Shown: positions 35,123-45,442 of the stretch, in pieces | Layout of the letters: each line of letters opens with the position of its first letter | Numbering within the stretch: the stretch's first letter is position 1 | Source of the DNA: Ramlibacter tataouinensis | GTDB taxonomy: Bacteria; Pseudomonadota; Gammaproteobacteria; Burkholderiales; Burkholderiaceae_C | Assembly (NCBI RefSeq): GCF_001580455.1 | Contig: NZ_CP010951.1 | Span: 4,852,631-4,916,630, forward strand | DNA: 64,000 bases | Reading direction: 5' to 3' | The notes under the pieces: generated by a model | Databases searched by the model: none | Seen by the model: only the letters and a program-made list of their open reading frames with translations | Told to the model about the DNA's origin: nothing | Translations under genes and position numbers: made by a program

Positions 35123-36628
35123 ATGGCCGAACCCATCCTTGTCGCCAGGAACGATTCCATCCAGTGTGAACTGCTGCCGGGCCTGGCCAACCGCCACGGG
35201 CTCATCACCGGCGCCACCGGCACCGGCAAGACCGTCACGCTGCAGACCCTGGCGGAGAGCTTTTCGAAGATCGGCGTGCCGGTTTTCATGGCGGACGTCA
35301 AGGGCGACCTGACCGGCATCAGCCAGCCCGGCAAGGTGGCCGGCAAGCTGGCGGCGGTGCTGAAGGAACGCGGCTTGCCGGAGCCGGAATCCTTCGCCGC
35401 GCCCTCGGCGCTGTGGGACGTGTTCGGCGAGCAGGGCCACCCGGTACGCGCCACCATCTCCGACATGGGCCCTCTGCTGCTGGGCCGCATGCTGGGGCTG
35501 AACGAGACCCAGGCCGGGGTCCTGAACCTGGTCTTCAAGATCGCCGACGACAGCGGCCTGCTGCTGCTGGACCTGAAGGACCTGCGCGCCATGCTGCAGC
35601 ACGTGGGCGACAACGCGGGCGACTTCCGCACCGCCTACGGCAACATCAGCGCGGCCAGCATCGGCATCATCCAGCGCGGGCTGCTGCAGATCGAAACCCA
35701 GGGCGGGGACCGCTTCTTCGGCGAGCCCATGCTCAACATCGAGGACTTCCTGCAGACCGACGAGCAGGGCCGCGGCATTGTCAACATCCTGGCGGCCGAC
35801 AAGCTGCTCCATGCGCCGCGCCTGTACGCCACCTTCCTGCTGTGGATGCTGTCCGAACTGTTCGAGCAGCTGCCGGAGATCGGCGACCCGGACAAGCCCA
35901 AGCTCGTGTTCTTCTTCGACGAGGCGCACCTGCTGTTCGACGAGGCGCCCAAGGTGCTGGTCGAGCGCATCGAGCTGGTGGTGCGGCTGGTGCGCTCCAA
36001 GGGCGTGGGCGTGTATTTCGTGACCCAGAACCCGCTGGACATCCCCGACAGCGTGCTGGCACAGCTGGGCAACCGCGTGCAGCATGCCCTGCGGGCCTAC
36101 ACCCCGCGCGACCAGAAGGCGGTGAAGGCCACGGCGCAGACCATGCGGCAGAAGCCCGGTCTCGACATCGAAACGGCCATCACCGAACTGGCGGTGGGCG
36201 AGGCACTGGTGAGCCTGCTCGATGGCAAGGGGCGGCCCAGCGTCACCGAGCGCGTCTACGTGCTGCCGCCGGGCAGCCAGATCGGCCCCATCACGCCGCA
36301 GCAGCGCCAGCAGCTGATCGCCGGCTCCCTGGTGGCCGGCGTCTACGAGAAGACCGCCGACCGCGAGTCGGCCTACGAGAAGCTGCAGGGCCGCGCCGAA
36401 GTAGCCTCCGCCGAGGCCGCCAAGACCAAGGAAGCCGTCCAGGCGGGCGGAGGGCTGATGGGCGGCCTGAACGACATCCTGTTCGGCTCCACCGGCCCGC
36501 GAGGGGGACGCCGCGAAGGCCTGGCCGAAAGCATGGCCAAGTCCGCCGTCCGCACCATGGGCTCCACCGTCGGCCGCGAAATCATCCGCGGCGTGCTGGG
36601 AAGCATCATGGGCAGCAAGCGGCGCTGA
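35123..36628 (+). CDS. HerA/YjgR-like ATPase (DUF853)
   Basis: A 501-residue P-loop ATPase related to bacterial YjgR and archaeal HerA. Walker A is GATGTGKT at residues 30-37, a second core motif is VFFFDEAHLLFDEAPK (Walker B), followed by VYFVTQNPLDIPDSVLAQLGNR (sensor/arginine region). The C-terminal ~100 residues are Ala/Gly-rich and less conserved, ending in SIMGSKRR. Function in bacteria is unclear. Downstream a short direct repeat GCGCTGAGCCC at the stop region precedes the uracil cluster. Confidence 0.85.
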   Translation: MAEPILVARNDSIQCELLPGLANRHGLITGATGTGKTVTLQTLAESFSKIGVPVFMADVKGDLTGISQPGKVAGKLAAVLKERGLPEPESFAAPSALWDVFGEQGHPVRATISDMGPLLLGRMLGLNETQAGVLNLVFKIADDSGLLLLDLKDLRAMLQHVGDNAGDFRTAYGNISAASIGIIQRGLLQIETQGGDRFFGEPMLNIEDFLQTDEQGRGIVNILAADKLLHAPRLYATFLLWMLSELFEQLPEIGDPDKPKLVFFFDEAHLLFDEAPKVLVERIELVVRLVRSKGVGVYFVTQNPLDIPDSVLAQLGNRVQHALRAYTPRDQKAVKATAQTMRQKPGLDIETAITELAVGEALVSLLDGKGRPSVTERVYVLPPGSQIGPITPQQRQQLIAGSLVAGVYEKTADRESAYEKLQGRAEVASAEAAKTKEAVQAGGGLMGGLNDILFGSTGPRGGRREGLAESMAKSAVRTMGSTVGREIIRGVLGSIMGSKRR

Positions 36629-36688
36629 GCCCGCGCTGAGCCCGCGCTGGGCAGGCCTGCTGTAAAGTGCCTCCTTTGAAGGCATGAC

Positions 36689-37948
<1,260 letters not shown>

Positions 37949-37967
37949 CGCCAATAAAGGGCGCTCC

Positions 37968-39236
37968 ATGGACAGCACAGAACCGGAGTTCGAGCATGGC
38001 GCGGCCGAAGCCGCCGCCTCCACCCTGCGCACCACGGTGGCGATCCGCGAGCGCGCGGGCCAGCTGCTGCGGCGGGCGCGCCACGGCGACTCGCCCTGGT
38101 TCACGGTCGACGACGGCCTGATGGATGCGACCGCGGCCGAGGTGGTGATCGCCGCGATGCACCGCTTTCCGGGGCTGCACGTCCCCCTTCACAGCCGCTG
38201 GCGCCACTTCGAGGCCGGGGGCGTGCATCGCCGCGCCGAGCTCGAGCGCTGGCTGGGCGCGGTGCCGCTGGCGGCCCGGGCGCACAGCCTGATCGACCTG
38301 ACGGTGGTCAGCGTGCTGCTCGACGGCGGCGCCGGTCCCGACTGGAAGTACACCGAAGCCGCGAGCGGCCAGACGTTCACGCGCTCCGAAGGGCTGGCCG
38401 TGGCCAGCTACCACGCCTTCGTGGGCGGGCTGTTCTCCTCCGACCGCAACCATCCGCTGCAGGCCGATTCGACCGGCCTGCGCGCGCTCATCCCCGACCA
38501 TCTGGCCGCCGCCTTCCAGGTCACGCCGACCAACCCCCTGGTCGGCCTGCAGGAGCGCGCCCTCCTGCTGCACCGCCTGGGCGAAGTCATCGCCGAGCAG
38601 CCCGAGGTCTTCGGCGAGGACGCCCGTCCCGCCGGCATGTTCGACATGCTGATCTCCCCGCTCGGGCCCGACGTCCCGCACACCGCGGACGTCGCCGCGC
38701 ACGACATCCTGTCCCAGCTGCTGTCGTCCCTGTCGGGCATCTGGCCGGCGGACAACGCGATCGGCGCGTTCCCGCTCGGCGACTGCTGGCGCCACCCGGC
38801 CGTGCGCGGCGAGGGCCTCACCGACGGCTGGATGCCCCTGCACAAGCTGTCGCAGTGGATGGCGTATTCGCTGCTGGAGCCTTTCGAGTGGAGCGGCGTG
38901 AAGGTGCGCGAGGTCGACAAGCTGACCGGCCTGCCGGAATACCGCAACGGCGGGCTGCTGATCGACACCGGGCTGCTGCGGCTGCGCGACGAACAGGCGG
39001 CGCGCGAGCTCTGGCGCCCGGGCGACGAGATCATCGTGGAATGGCGCGCGCTCACGGTGGCGCTGCTCGACGAGGTCGCCGCTGCCGTGCGCCGGCAGCT
39101 GAAGGTGGACGCCGTCCGCCTGCCGCTGGCCCGCGTGCTCGAAGGCGGGACCTGGGCCGCCGGACGCGAACTCGCGCAAAAGCACCGTGGCGGGCTGCCC
39201 CCGCTGCGGGTGGCCAGCGACGGCACCGTCTTCTGA
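37968..39236 (+). CDS. DUF1688 protein, URC4-type (uracil catabolism)
   Basis: A 422-residue protein of the DUF1688 family, whose yeast member is URC4. Recognisable segments are STLRTTVAIRERAGQLL, FPGLHVPLHSRWRHFEAGG, SVLLDGGAGPDWKYTEAASGQTFTRSEGLAVAS, PLHKLSQWMAYSLLEPFEW and YRNGGLLIDTGLL. It is required for uracil catabolism but its chemistry is not established. ATG at 37968 lies 19 bp after the URC1-like stop, so the genes form one operon with upp. No signal peptide or membrane segment. Confidence 0.85.
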   Translation: MDSTEPEFEHGAAEAAASTLRTTVAIRERAGQLLRRARHGDSPWFTVDDGLMDATAAEVVIAAMHRFPGLHVPLHSRWRHFEAGGVHRRAELERWLGAVPLAARAHSLIDLTVVSVLLDGGAGPDWKYTEAASGQTFTRSEGLAVASYHAFVGGLFSSDRNHPLQADSTGLRALIPDHLAAAFQVTPTNPLVGLQERALLLHRLGEVIAEQPEVFGEDARPAGMFDMLISPLGPDVPHTADVAAHDILSQLLSSLSGIWPADNAIGAFPLGDCWRHPAVRGEGLTDGWMPLHKLSQWMAYSLLEPFEWSGVKVREVDKLTGLPEYRNGGLLIDTGLLRLRDEQAARELWRPGDEIIVEWRALTVALLDEVAAAVRRQLKVDAVRLPLARVLEGGTWAAGRELAQKHRGGLPPLRVASDGTVF

Positions 39237-39270
39237 ACTTTCCCCAGCAGCGCGGATGCAAAATGCAACC

Positions 39271-39903
39271 ATGACCAGCAACGTCCACCTCATCGACCAT
39301 CCGCTCGTCCAGCACAAGCTCACGCTCATGCGCAACAAGGAGGCGTCCACCAACAGCTTCCGCCGCCTGCTGAACGAGCTGTCCACGCTCATGGCCTACG
39401 AGGTCACGCGCGACATGCCGATGCAGGAGGTGGAGGTCGAGACGCCGCTGGAGACCACCAAGGCCAAGGTGATCGACGGCAAGAAGCTGGTGTTCGTCTC
39501 CATCCTGCGCGCCGGCGGCGGCATCCTGGACGGCATGCTGAGCGTGGTGCCGGGCGCACGCGTGGGCCACATCGGGCTGTACCGGGATCCCAAGACGCTG
39601 ACGGCGGTGGAGTACTACTTCAAGATGCCGCACAGCATGCATGACCGCGACGTCGTCATCGTGGACCCGATGCTGGCCACCGGCAATTCCGCCATCGCCG
39701 CCGTCGAGCGCATCAAGGAACTGGCCCCGAAGTCGATCAAGTTCGTGTGCCTGCTCACCTGCCCCGAGGGCATCCGCGCGATGCACACCGCCCACCCGGA
39801 TGTGCCGATCTACACCGCCGCGATCGACCGGCAACTGAACGAGCACGGCTACATCCTCCCGGGCCTGGGCGACGCCGGCGACCGCATCTTCGGCACGAAG
39901 TAG
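39271..39903 (+). CDS. upp: Uracil phosphoribosyltransferase
   Basis: A 210-residue type I phosphoribosyltransferase that makes UMP from uracil and PRPP. The PRPP loop is VIVDPMLATGNSAIAA, the flexible region has SILRAGGGILDGML, and the C-terminus PGLGDAGDRIFGTK is the uracil-binding end. Chosen start ATG at 39271 (MTSNVHLIDHP); an ATG at 39256 is in frame. Here, next to URC1- and URC4-like genes, it likely supplies the nucleotide that the URC pathway degrades, besides salvage. Confidence 0.96.
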   Translation: MTSNVHLIDHPLVQHKLTLMRNKEASTNSFRRLLNELSTLMAYEVTRDMPMQEVEVETPLETTKAKVIDGKKLVFVSILRAGGGILDGMLSVVPGARVGHIGLYRDPKTLTAVEYYFKMPHSMHDRDVVIVDPMLATGNSAIAAVERIKELAPKSIKFVCLLTCPEGIRAMHTAHPDVPIYTAAIDRQLNEHGYILPGLGDAGDRIFGTK

Positions 39904-40004
39904 GCGGCACGGCCGGCTGGGCTGGCAATCTCCACCAGTTGAATGATGCGGCGTCGCGATGCCGCCGATAGGCTCGCCTCGAGCGTTTGCCCGAGGAGCG
40001 AGCC

Positions 40005-42092
40005 ATGCCTGTACGCCAGCTGACCGTAGGAAACAAGTCCGTCGTCCTGGACGTGCGGCCGGACCGGCTGGACCTGAGGGACCGGATGTACCAGCCGCCC
40101 ACGCTGGCCCTGCCGCCCCAGTTCCCCAGCGACGAGGACATGCGGCGCTTCATCCCCGGCTACCTCGAACAGGGGCTGGTGCTGAACCAGGGCAAGGAAG
40201 GCGCCTGCACCGGCTACGGCCTGGCGGCGGTCATCAACTACCTGCTGTGGTCGCGGGCGCTGGCATCGGGCAGCACGGAAGGCTTCCGGTCCGTCAGCCC
40301 GCACATGCTGTACGACCTGGCCCGCTTCTACGATGAGTGGCCCGGCCAGGACTACGACGGTTCGAGCTGCCGCGGCGCCATGAAGGGCTGGCACAAGCAC
40401 GGCGCCTGCGAAGCGCCGCTGTGGCTGCAGTCGATCTACCGCGAGAACAAGAAGAAGCCACAGAGCACCTACCGCCCCGACGAGACCTGGGCCGTGGAGG
40501 CCACCGCGCGGCCGCTGGGGGTGTACTACCGCATCGACCGCCGATCGGTGACCGACATGCAGACCGCGATCCGCGACGTGGGCGCGGTGTTTGTTTCGGC
40601 GAGCGTGCACGGCGGATGGGACCTGGCCGGCAACGGCGCGCCGCCGCGCAAGCTGGGCCATGCGCACATCCCGCGCATCGCCTACGACGACGCGACCGAG
40701 ATCGACGGCGGCCACGCCTTCGCGCTCGTCGGCTACAACGAGGACGGCTTCATCGTTCAGAACTCCTGGGGCCCCGAGTGGGGTCTGCACGGCTTCGCGG
40801 TGATGTCCTACGACGACTGGGTGGCCAACGGCGACGACGCCTGGGTTTCCACGCTGGGCGTGCCGCAGCGGCGCAACGGCGCAACGCGCGCCCAGGCTTC
40901 GCGCACCCGCCGCGCCGCCAGTTACTCGATGGTGATGGGCGACTCGCAGCCGCGGGTGGCCCCCACCAACCCGGCGGCCCAGCCCTGGCCCACCGAACAG
41001 GCCTACCTGCACAGCATCGTGGCCGGCAATGACGGCGCGGTCGACACGGCCCGGCCCGACCGCGCCAGCGCCGAGGACCATGTACGCGAAGTCGTCGTCG
41101 AGCGCGCCATGCAGTGGGCCAGGGACACGGGCCAGCCCTTGCGCCTGGCCATCTACGCCCACGGCGGCCTCAACCCGGAGGAAGACGCGATCGAGCGCGC
41201 GCGCATCCTGGGACCCTACTTCCTCGGCAACGGCATCTACCCCATCTTCATGGTGTGGAAGACCGGCTTCGTGGAAACGTTCAAGCAGACCTGGGAAGAC
41301 CAGTTTGCCCAGCCCGAAGAGGCGCGGCTGGCCAGCGGCATGGTGACCGATGCGCGAGACCGCTTCGTGGAGGCGATTGCCCATGGCCCGCTGCGCTGGG
41401 CCTGGCGCCAGATGAAGAGCAACGCGCAGCTGGGCGCCGAGGCCGGACGCGGCATCGCACTGCTGGCCGGGGCGCTGGCCGACCTCAAGGCCGCCGTCCC
41501 GGCAGTCGAAGTGCACCTGGTGGGCCACTCGGCCGGCTCGTTCGTGCTGGGGCACTTGCAGGACCGGGGCGTGCGGCCCGATTCGCTGACGCTCTACGCG
41601 CCCGCCTGCCCGCTGGACTTCGCGCTCCAGAAGATCGTTCCCCATGCCCCCGCGGACAGCACATGGCTGCACATCCTTTCGGACAAGGTCGAACGTGACG
41701 ACTGCGTGGGCTCTGACCTGATCTATGGCAAGTCGCTGCTGTACCTCGTGGCGCGCGGCTTCGAGGACGTTCGCAAGACGCCGCTGGCCGGCCTGGAGCG
41801 CTGCCTGGACCTGGACGCCGACGACCCGGACGACGACCTCTGGGTGGATCGCTACTGGCCGGACGTGCAGACCTGGCGTGCCTGGACGCAAAGCCTGCCG
41901 CTGCAGGCCGACGGCCTGCCCCCGGTCGAAATCTCCGAATGGGTGCAGGTGGATGCCCAGGGCAAGAAGCGGGCCGCCACGCACGGCGGCTTCGACAACG
42001 ACGTGCGCACCATCACCCGCACCCTGAACCGGATCCTGGGCCAGATGCCGGATGCGGCGCTGCCGCTGCCGGTGGAAGACCTGGACTACTAG
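40005..42092 (+). CDS. Papain-like (C1) peptidase fused to alpha/beta-hydrolase domain
   Basis: A 695-residue protein without signal peptide. Residues about 30-285 form a C1-type cysteine peptidase: oxyanion Gln62, nucleophile Cys68 (NQGKEGACTG), His237 (DGGHAFALVGYN) and Asn253 (VQNSWGPEWG), with no propeptide. Residues about 370-640 look like an alpha/beta-hydrolase with YAHGGLN (381-389 region) and a nucleophile elbow GHSAGS with Ser509. Both sites seem intact. The ATG follows GAGGAG. Cytoplasmic C1 peptidases in bacteria are rare and their targets unknown; the fusion suggests processing plus deacylation or lipolysis. Function unassigned. Confidence 0.82.
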   Translation: MPVRQLTVGNKSVVLDVRPDRLDLRDRMYQPPTLALPPQFPSDEDMRRFIPGYLEQGLVLNQGKEGACTGYGLAAVINYLLWSRALASGSTEGFRSVSPHMLYDLARFYDEWPGQDYDGSSCRGAMKGWHKHGACEAPLWLQSIYRENKKKPQSTYRPDETWAVEATARPLGVYYRIDRRSVTDMQTAIRDVGAVFVSASVHGGWDLAGNGAPPRKLGHAHIPRIAYDDATEIDGGHAFALVGYNEDGFIVQNSWGPEWGLHGFAVMSYDDWVANGDDAWVSTLGVPQRRNGATRAQASRTRRAASYSMVMGDSQPRVAPTNPAAQPWPTEQAYLHSIVAGNDGAVDTARPDRASAEDHVREVVVERAMQWARDTGQPLRLAIYAHGGLNPEEDAIERARILGPYFLGNGIYPIFMVWKTGFVETFKQTWEDQFAQPEEARLASGMVTDARDRFVEAIAHGPLRWAWRQMKSNAQLGAEAGRGIALLAGALADLKAAVPAVEVHLVGHSAGSFVLGHLQDRGVRPDSLTLYAPACPLDFALQKIVPHAPADSTWLHILSDKVERDDCVGSDLIYGKSLLYLVARGFEDVRKTPLAGLERCLDLDADDPDDDLWVDRYWPDVQTWRAWTQSLPLQADGLPPVEISEWVQVDAQGKKRAATHGGFDNDVRTITRTLNRILGQMPDAALPLPVEDLDY

Positions 42093-42161
42093 CGGCCCGC
42101 GGAAATGCGCCGGCCGGCGTATCGCTAGACTTGCCTCCAGGACAAAGCTGAGGAGGTCGGC

Positions 42162-43106
42162 GTGCGCGGATGGATTGTTTGCCTTGCGGTATTTCTGAAC
42201 GTCATCACGGCCGGCTGTGCCAGCCTTGACAGCGGCGACACGCCGCGCGTGGCGGTCATCTCGGCTTTCCCTGCCGAACTCGCACTGCTGCAGACCAAGG
42301 TCGAGCAGCCGCGCAAGCAAACGATCAACGGCGTGGAGTTCACCACCGGCACGCTGCAGGGCAAGCCGGTCGTGCTTTTCCTGAGCGGCATCAGCATGAC
42401 CAATGCCGCCATGAACACGCAGTTGGCGCTGGACCGCTTCAAGGTCAGCCACGTGGTCTTCAGCGGCATCGCCGGCGGCGTGAACCCGGCGCTGAAAGTG
42501 GGCGATGTCGTGGTTGCGCAACGCTGGGCGCAGTACCTGGAGGTGCTCGCGGCGCGCGAGAAGGCGCCCGGGCAGTACCAGGTGCCGTCCTGGATGGACG
42601 ACGCGAAGCTGCCGAACTTCGGCATGTGGCACCCTCGGTCGGTGGGCGTGGTGTCGAAGGCCCATCCCGGCGGCGAGAAGAAGCTGTGGTTCGAGGTGGA
42701 TCCAGCCCTGATGGAAATCGCGCGCCGCTCCGCCGGCGTGAAGCTGGAACGCTGCGACACAGAGCAGCGATGCCTCAGTCACGAGCCGCGCGTGGTGATC
42801 GGCGGCAACGGCGTGTCGGGCCAGGCCTTCGTGGACAACGCGGGCTTGCGTGACTACACCTTCCGAACTTTTGCCGCGAATGTGCTCGACATGGAAACCG
42901 CGGCCACCGCGCACGTGGCCTACGCCAACGGCGTGCCCTTCATCGCCTTTCGCTCCCTCAGCGACCTGGCCGGCGGCGGCGAGGGCGAGAACGAGATCGG
43001 CACCTTCTTCAAGATCGCGGCCGACAACTCCGCGCGCGTGCTGCTCGCCTTCCTCAGCGCCTGGCTGTTGCCCGCGCGGGACGGTTCACCGGCTGGATGG
43101 CGGTGA
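42162..43106 (+). CDS. Lipoprotein with nucleoside phosphorylase/MTA-SAH nucleosidase domain
   Basis: A 314-residue protein starting at GTG with AGGAGG a few bases upstream. A signal peptide ends in a lipobox (ITAGCAS), predicting a lipid-anchored periplasmic or outer-membrane protein. The rest is a PNP_UDP_1 fold: VAVISAFPAELALLQ, VVFSGIAGGVNPALKVGDVVVA, and LDMETAATAHVAYANGVPFIAFRSLSD, where the Glu of METAA contacts the ribose in MTA/SAH nucleosidases. Nucleosidases are normally cytoplasmic, so an exported version is unusual. It may use periplasmic nucleosides. It follows the C1-peptidase gene by 69 bp. Confidence 0.78.
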   Translation: MRGWIVCLAVFLNVITAGCASLDSGDTPRVAVISAFPAELALLQTKVEQPRKQTINGVEFTTGTLQGKPVVLFLSGISMTNAAMNTQLALDRFKVSHVVFSGIAGGVNPALKVGDVVVAQRWAQYLEVLAAREKAPGQYQVPSWMDDAKLPNFGMWHPRSVGVVSKAHPGGEKKLWFEVDPALMEIARRSAGVKLERCDTEQRCLSHEPRVVIGGNGVSGQAFVDNAGLRDYTFRTFAANVLDMETAATAHVAYANGVPFIAFRSLSDLAGGGEGENEIGTFFKIAADNSARVLLAFLSAWLLPARDGSPAGWR

Positions 43107-43259
43107 GGGCGGGACCGGCGCCGCGACGCCGATCTGCTCGTCGCCGTCTCCGGGCGAGCCACCCCCGCCGCCGCAGGCGGCGAGACCCCAGGCAAGAAGA
43201 AACGCGCCAATGCACGCGGACACAACGCGCAGGACCCCGGATCGACGCGCAAACTTCAT
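43086..43259 (-). CDS. Small lipoprotein of unknown function
   Basis: A 57-residue frame on the minus strand with a basic start (MKFARRSGVLRVVSACIG), hydrophobic core and lipobox LAACGGGGG, then a short Gly/Asp/Pro-rich tail. It overlaps the 3' end of the convergent nucleosidase gene by 21 bp. The lipobox is the only functional hint. Chance occurrence is possible at this length. Confidence 0.45.
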   Translation of the reverse strand: MKFARRSGVLRVVSACIGAFLLAWGLAACGGGGGSPGDGDEQIGVAAPVPPSPPSSR

Positions 43260-43390
43260 GGCCTTGCTCCTGGGACTGGACACCCTGATGATTGCGGAAA
43301 GACTGCCCAGCCTTATTCGCCTTGCGATGTAATAGCCCTGAGTGTTTGTGATGCGGCGTTGCCGTCCGCAGCCATCCCACCGCCACCACC

Positions 43391-44641
43391 ATGCTCGACC
43401 TGCTCATCACCCAAGCCTCGCTGCCGGACGGCCGCACCGACATGTCGGTGGCCGTGCAGGGCGGCAAGATCGTCGAAGTACGCGAAGGACTGTCGGCGCC
43501 CGCCCGGGAAACCGTGGAAGCCCGGGGCATGCTGCTGTCGCCGCCTTTTTGCGACGCGCATTTCCACATGGACTCGGCGCTCACCTATGGCCGCCCGCGC
43601 GTCAATGAAAGCGGGACGCTGCTGGAAGGCATCGCGCTGTGGGGCGAACTCAAGCCCACGCTGGCCCAGGACGACATCATCGGGCGCGCCCTCACCTATT
43701 GCGAATGGGCCGTGGCGCAGGGGCTGCTGGCCATCCGCAGCCATGTGGACACCAGCGACCCTCGCCTGCTGGCAGTGGAAGCGCTGCTGGAAGTCAAGCG
43801 CCGGGTGGCCGGCTGCATCGACCTGCAACTGGTCGCCTTCCCGCAGGACGGCGTGCTGCGCTCGCCCGGCGGGCTCGCCAACATCGAGCGGGCGCTCGAC
43901 ATGGGCGTGGACGTCGTCGGCGGCATCCCGCATTTCGAGCGCACCATGGGCGAAGGCGCGGCCAGCGTCCGGCTGCTGTGCGAGCTCGCTGCGCGACGCG
44001 GCAAGCCGGTGGACATGCACTGCGACGAAACCGACGACCCCCTGTCGCGCCACATCGAGACGCTGGCCTTCGAGACGCAGCGCCTGGGCTTGCAGGGCCG
44101 GGTGACGGGCAGCCATTGCACCTCCATGCACAGCATGGACAACGCCTACGCGAGCAAGCTGCTGGCGCTGGTCGCCGAGAGCGGGGTCGCCGTCATCGCC
44201 AACCCGCTGATCAACATCACGCTGCAAGGCCGCCACGACAGCTATCCGAAGCGGCGCGGGATGACGCGCGTGCCCGAATTGATGCAGGCCGGCGTCACGG
44301 TCGCCTTCGGCCACGACTGCGTGATGGATCCTTGGTACGCCATGGGCAGCGGCGACATGCTGGACGTCGCGCACATGGGCCTGCACGTCGCCCAGATGAC
44401 CAGCCAGGCCGGCATGCGCGCCTGCTTCGAGGCCGTGACCGGCAACGCCGCGAAAATCATGCAGCTGCCCGGCTACGGCCTGGCGCCCGGCTGCGACGCC
44501 AGTTTCGTGCTGCTGCAGGCACGCGATGCGGTGGAAGCGATCCGGCTGCGCGCGAGGCGGTTGAAGGTGTGGCGGCAAGGAAGCCTGCTCGGCGAGATGC
44601 CCGAGACGGCGTTCCATCGCCAGGTCGAATTCCGCGCCTGA
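43391..44641 (+). CDS. codA: Cytosine deaminase
   Basis: An amidohydrolase of 416 residues that makes uracil from cytosine. Metal ligands sit in DAHFHMD (His57, His59), the GSHCTSMHSM segment, and FGHDCVMDPWYAMGSGDML with the catalytic Asp. NPLINITLQGRHDSYPKRRGMTRV is close to the E. coli CodA sequence. It lies 3.5 kb downstream of upp, with the two intervening genes on the same strand, so it could supply uracil to Upp and the URC genes. Related amidohydrolases for other pyrimidines or creatinine cannot be fully excluded. Confidence 0.85.
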   Translation: MLDLLITQASLPDGRTDMSVAVQGGKIVEVREGLSAPARETVEARGMLLSPPFCDAHFHMDSALTYGRPRVNESGTLLEGIALWGELKPTLAQDDIIGRALTYCEWAVAQGLLAIRSHVDTSDPRLLAVEALLEVKRRVAGCIDLQLVAFPQDGVLRSPGGLANIERALDMGVDVVGGIPHFERTMGEGAASVRLLCELAARRGKPVDMHCDETDDPLSRHIETLAFETQRLGLQGRVTGSHCTSMHSMDNAYASKLLALVAESGVAVIANPLINITLQGRHDSYPKRRGMTRVPELMQAGVTVAFGHDCVMDPWYAMGSGDMLDVAHMGLHVAQMTSQAGMRACFEAVTGNAAKIMQLPGYGLAPGCDASFVLLQARDAVEAIRLRARRLKVWRQGSLLGEMPETAFHRQVEFRA

Positions 44642-44674
44642 CGGCCGGCGCACGCACTACTGGAGGAGACTCGG

Positions 44675-45352
44675 ATGTTCATTGGTCATTTCGGCCTGGG
44701 CTTCGCGGCCAAGCGCGTGGCGCCGCGCCTGTCGCTCGGCACGGCCTTTCTCGCCGCGCAGTTCCTGGATTTGCTCTGGCCCACGCTCCTGCTGCTGGGA
44801 CTGGAGACGGTGCGCATCGCACCGGGCGCGACGGCGGTCACCCCGCTGCTGTTCGAGCACTACCCCATCTCGCACAGCCTCGCCGGGGCCGCGGCCTGGG
44901 CCGTCGTCGTCGCGGCGCTGCATTTCCTGGCGCGCCGTCAGTTCCGCCTGGCGGTCGTGGTCGGCCTGCTGGTCCTGAGCCATTGGCTGTTGGACGCCCT
45001 CGTGCACATCCCCGACCTGCCGCTCGTGCCTGGCGGCAGCACGCTGATCGGCCTGGGCCTTTGGCAATCCAGGGCGGCGACGCTGGCGGTGGAAGTCCCG
45101 CTCTTTGCCATCGGGGTGTGGCTCTATGTCAAGGCGACGCCGACCATGGACAGGACCGGCCGCCTCGGACTGGCCGGGCTGGTGGCCTGTCTCGCGCTCG
45201 TTCACATGGGCAACCTGTTCGGCCCGCCTCCTCCGGGCGTCACCGCCATCGCCTGGGTCGGACAGGCGCAATGGCTGCTGGTGGCATGGGCCTATTGGGT
45301 CGACTCGCGCTGCGCGGACCGAGCGACGGCCGGCCTCGCGCAAGCGGCCTGA
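44675..45352 (+). CDS. Membrane protein, YdjM/metal-dependent hydrolase-like
   Basis: A 225-residue polytopic protein with about six hydrophobic segments. His/Asp motifs at membrane edges (MFIGHFGLGF, HYPISHSL, LSHWLLDALVHIPDLPL) are the pattern of the membrane-bound metal-dependent hydrolase family (DUF457/YdjM-like). The enzymatic activity of this family is not established. It stands alone, 33 bp after codA with its own GGAG-type site, and no clear partner. Confidence 0.6.
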   Translation: MFIGHFGLGFAAKRVAPRLSLGTAFLAAQFLDLLWPTLLLLGLETVRIAPGATAVTPLLFEHYPISHSLAGAAAWAVVVAALHFLARRQFRLAVVVGLLVLSHWLLDALVHIPDLPLVPGGSTLIGLGLWQSRAATLAVEVPLFAIGVWLYVKATPTMDRTGRLGLAGLVACLALVHMGNLFGPPPPGVTAIAWVGQAQWLLVAWAYWVDSRCADRATAGLAQAA

Positions 45353-45442
45353 GCGCAGCTCATCCACAAATTGCTACTGGCGCAGTCCTCTCGAAAAGCG
45401 TAGATTTCGCGCGGATTCTTCAATCGGAGACCGGGAGCGGCG

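Noticed and set aside
36623..36655. Short direct repeats GCGCTGAGCCC at the end of the HerA-like gene
   Set aside because: Three imperfect 12-bp copies in a GC-rich stop region; too short and not part of a larger array.
39849..42914. 1021-residue minus-strand frame across the C1 peptidase gene
   Set aside because: His/Gln/Arg-rich without domains and fully antisense to two well-supported genes.
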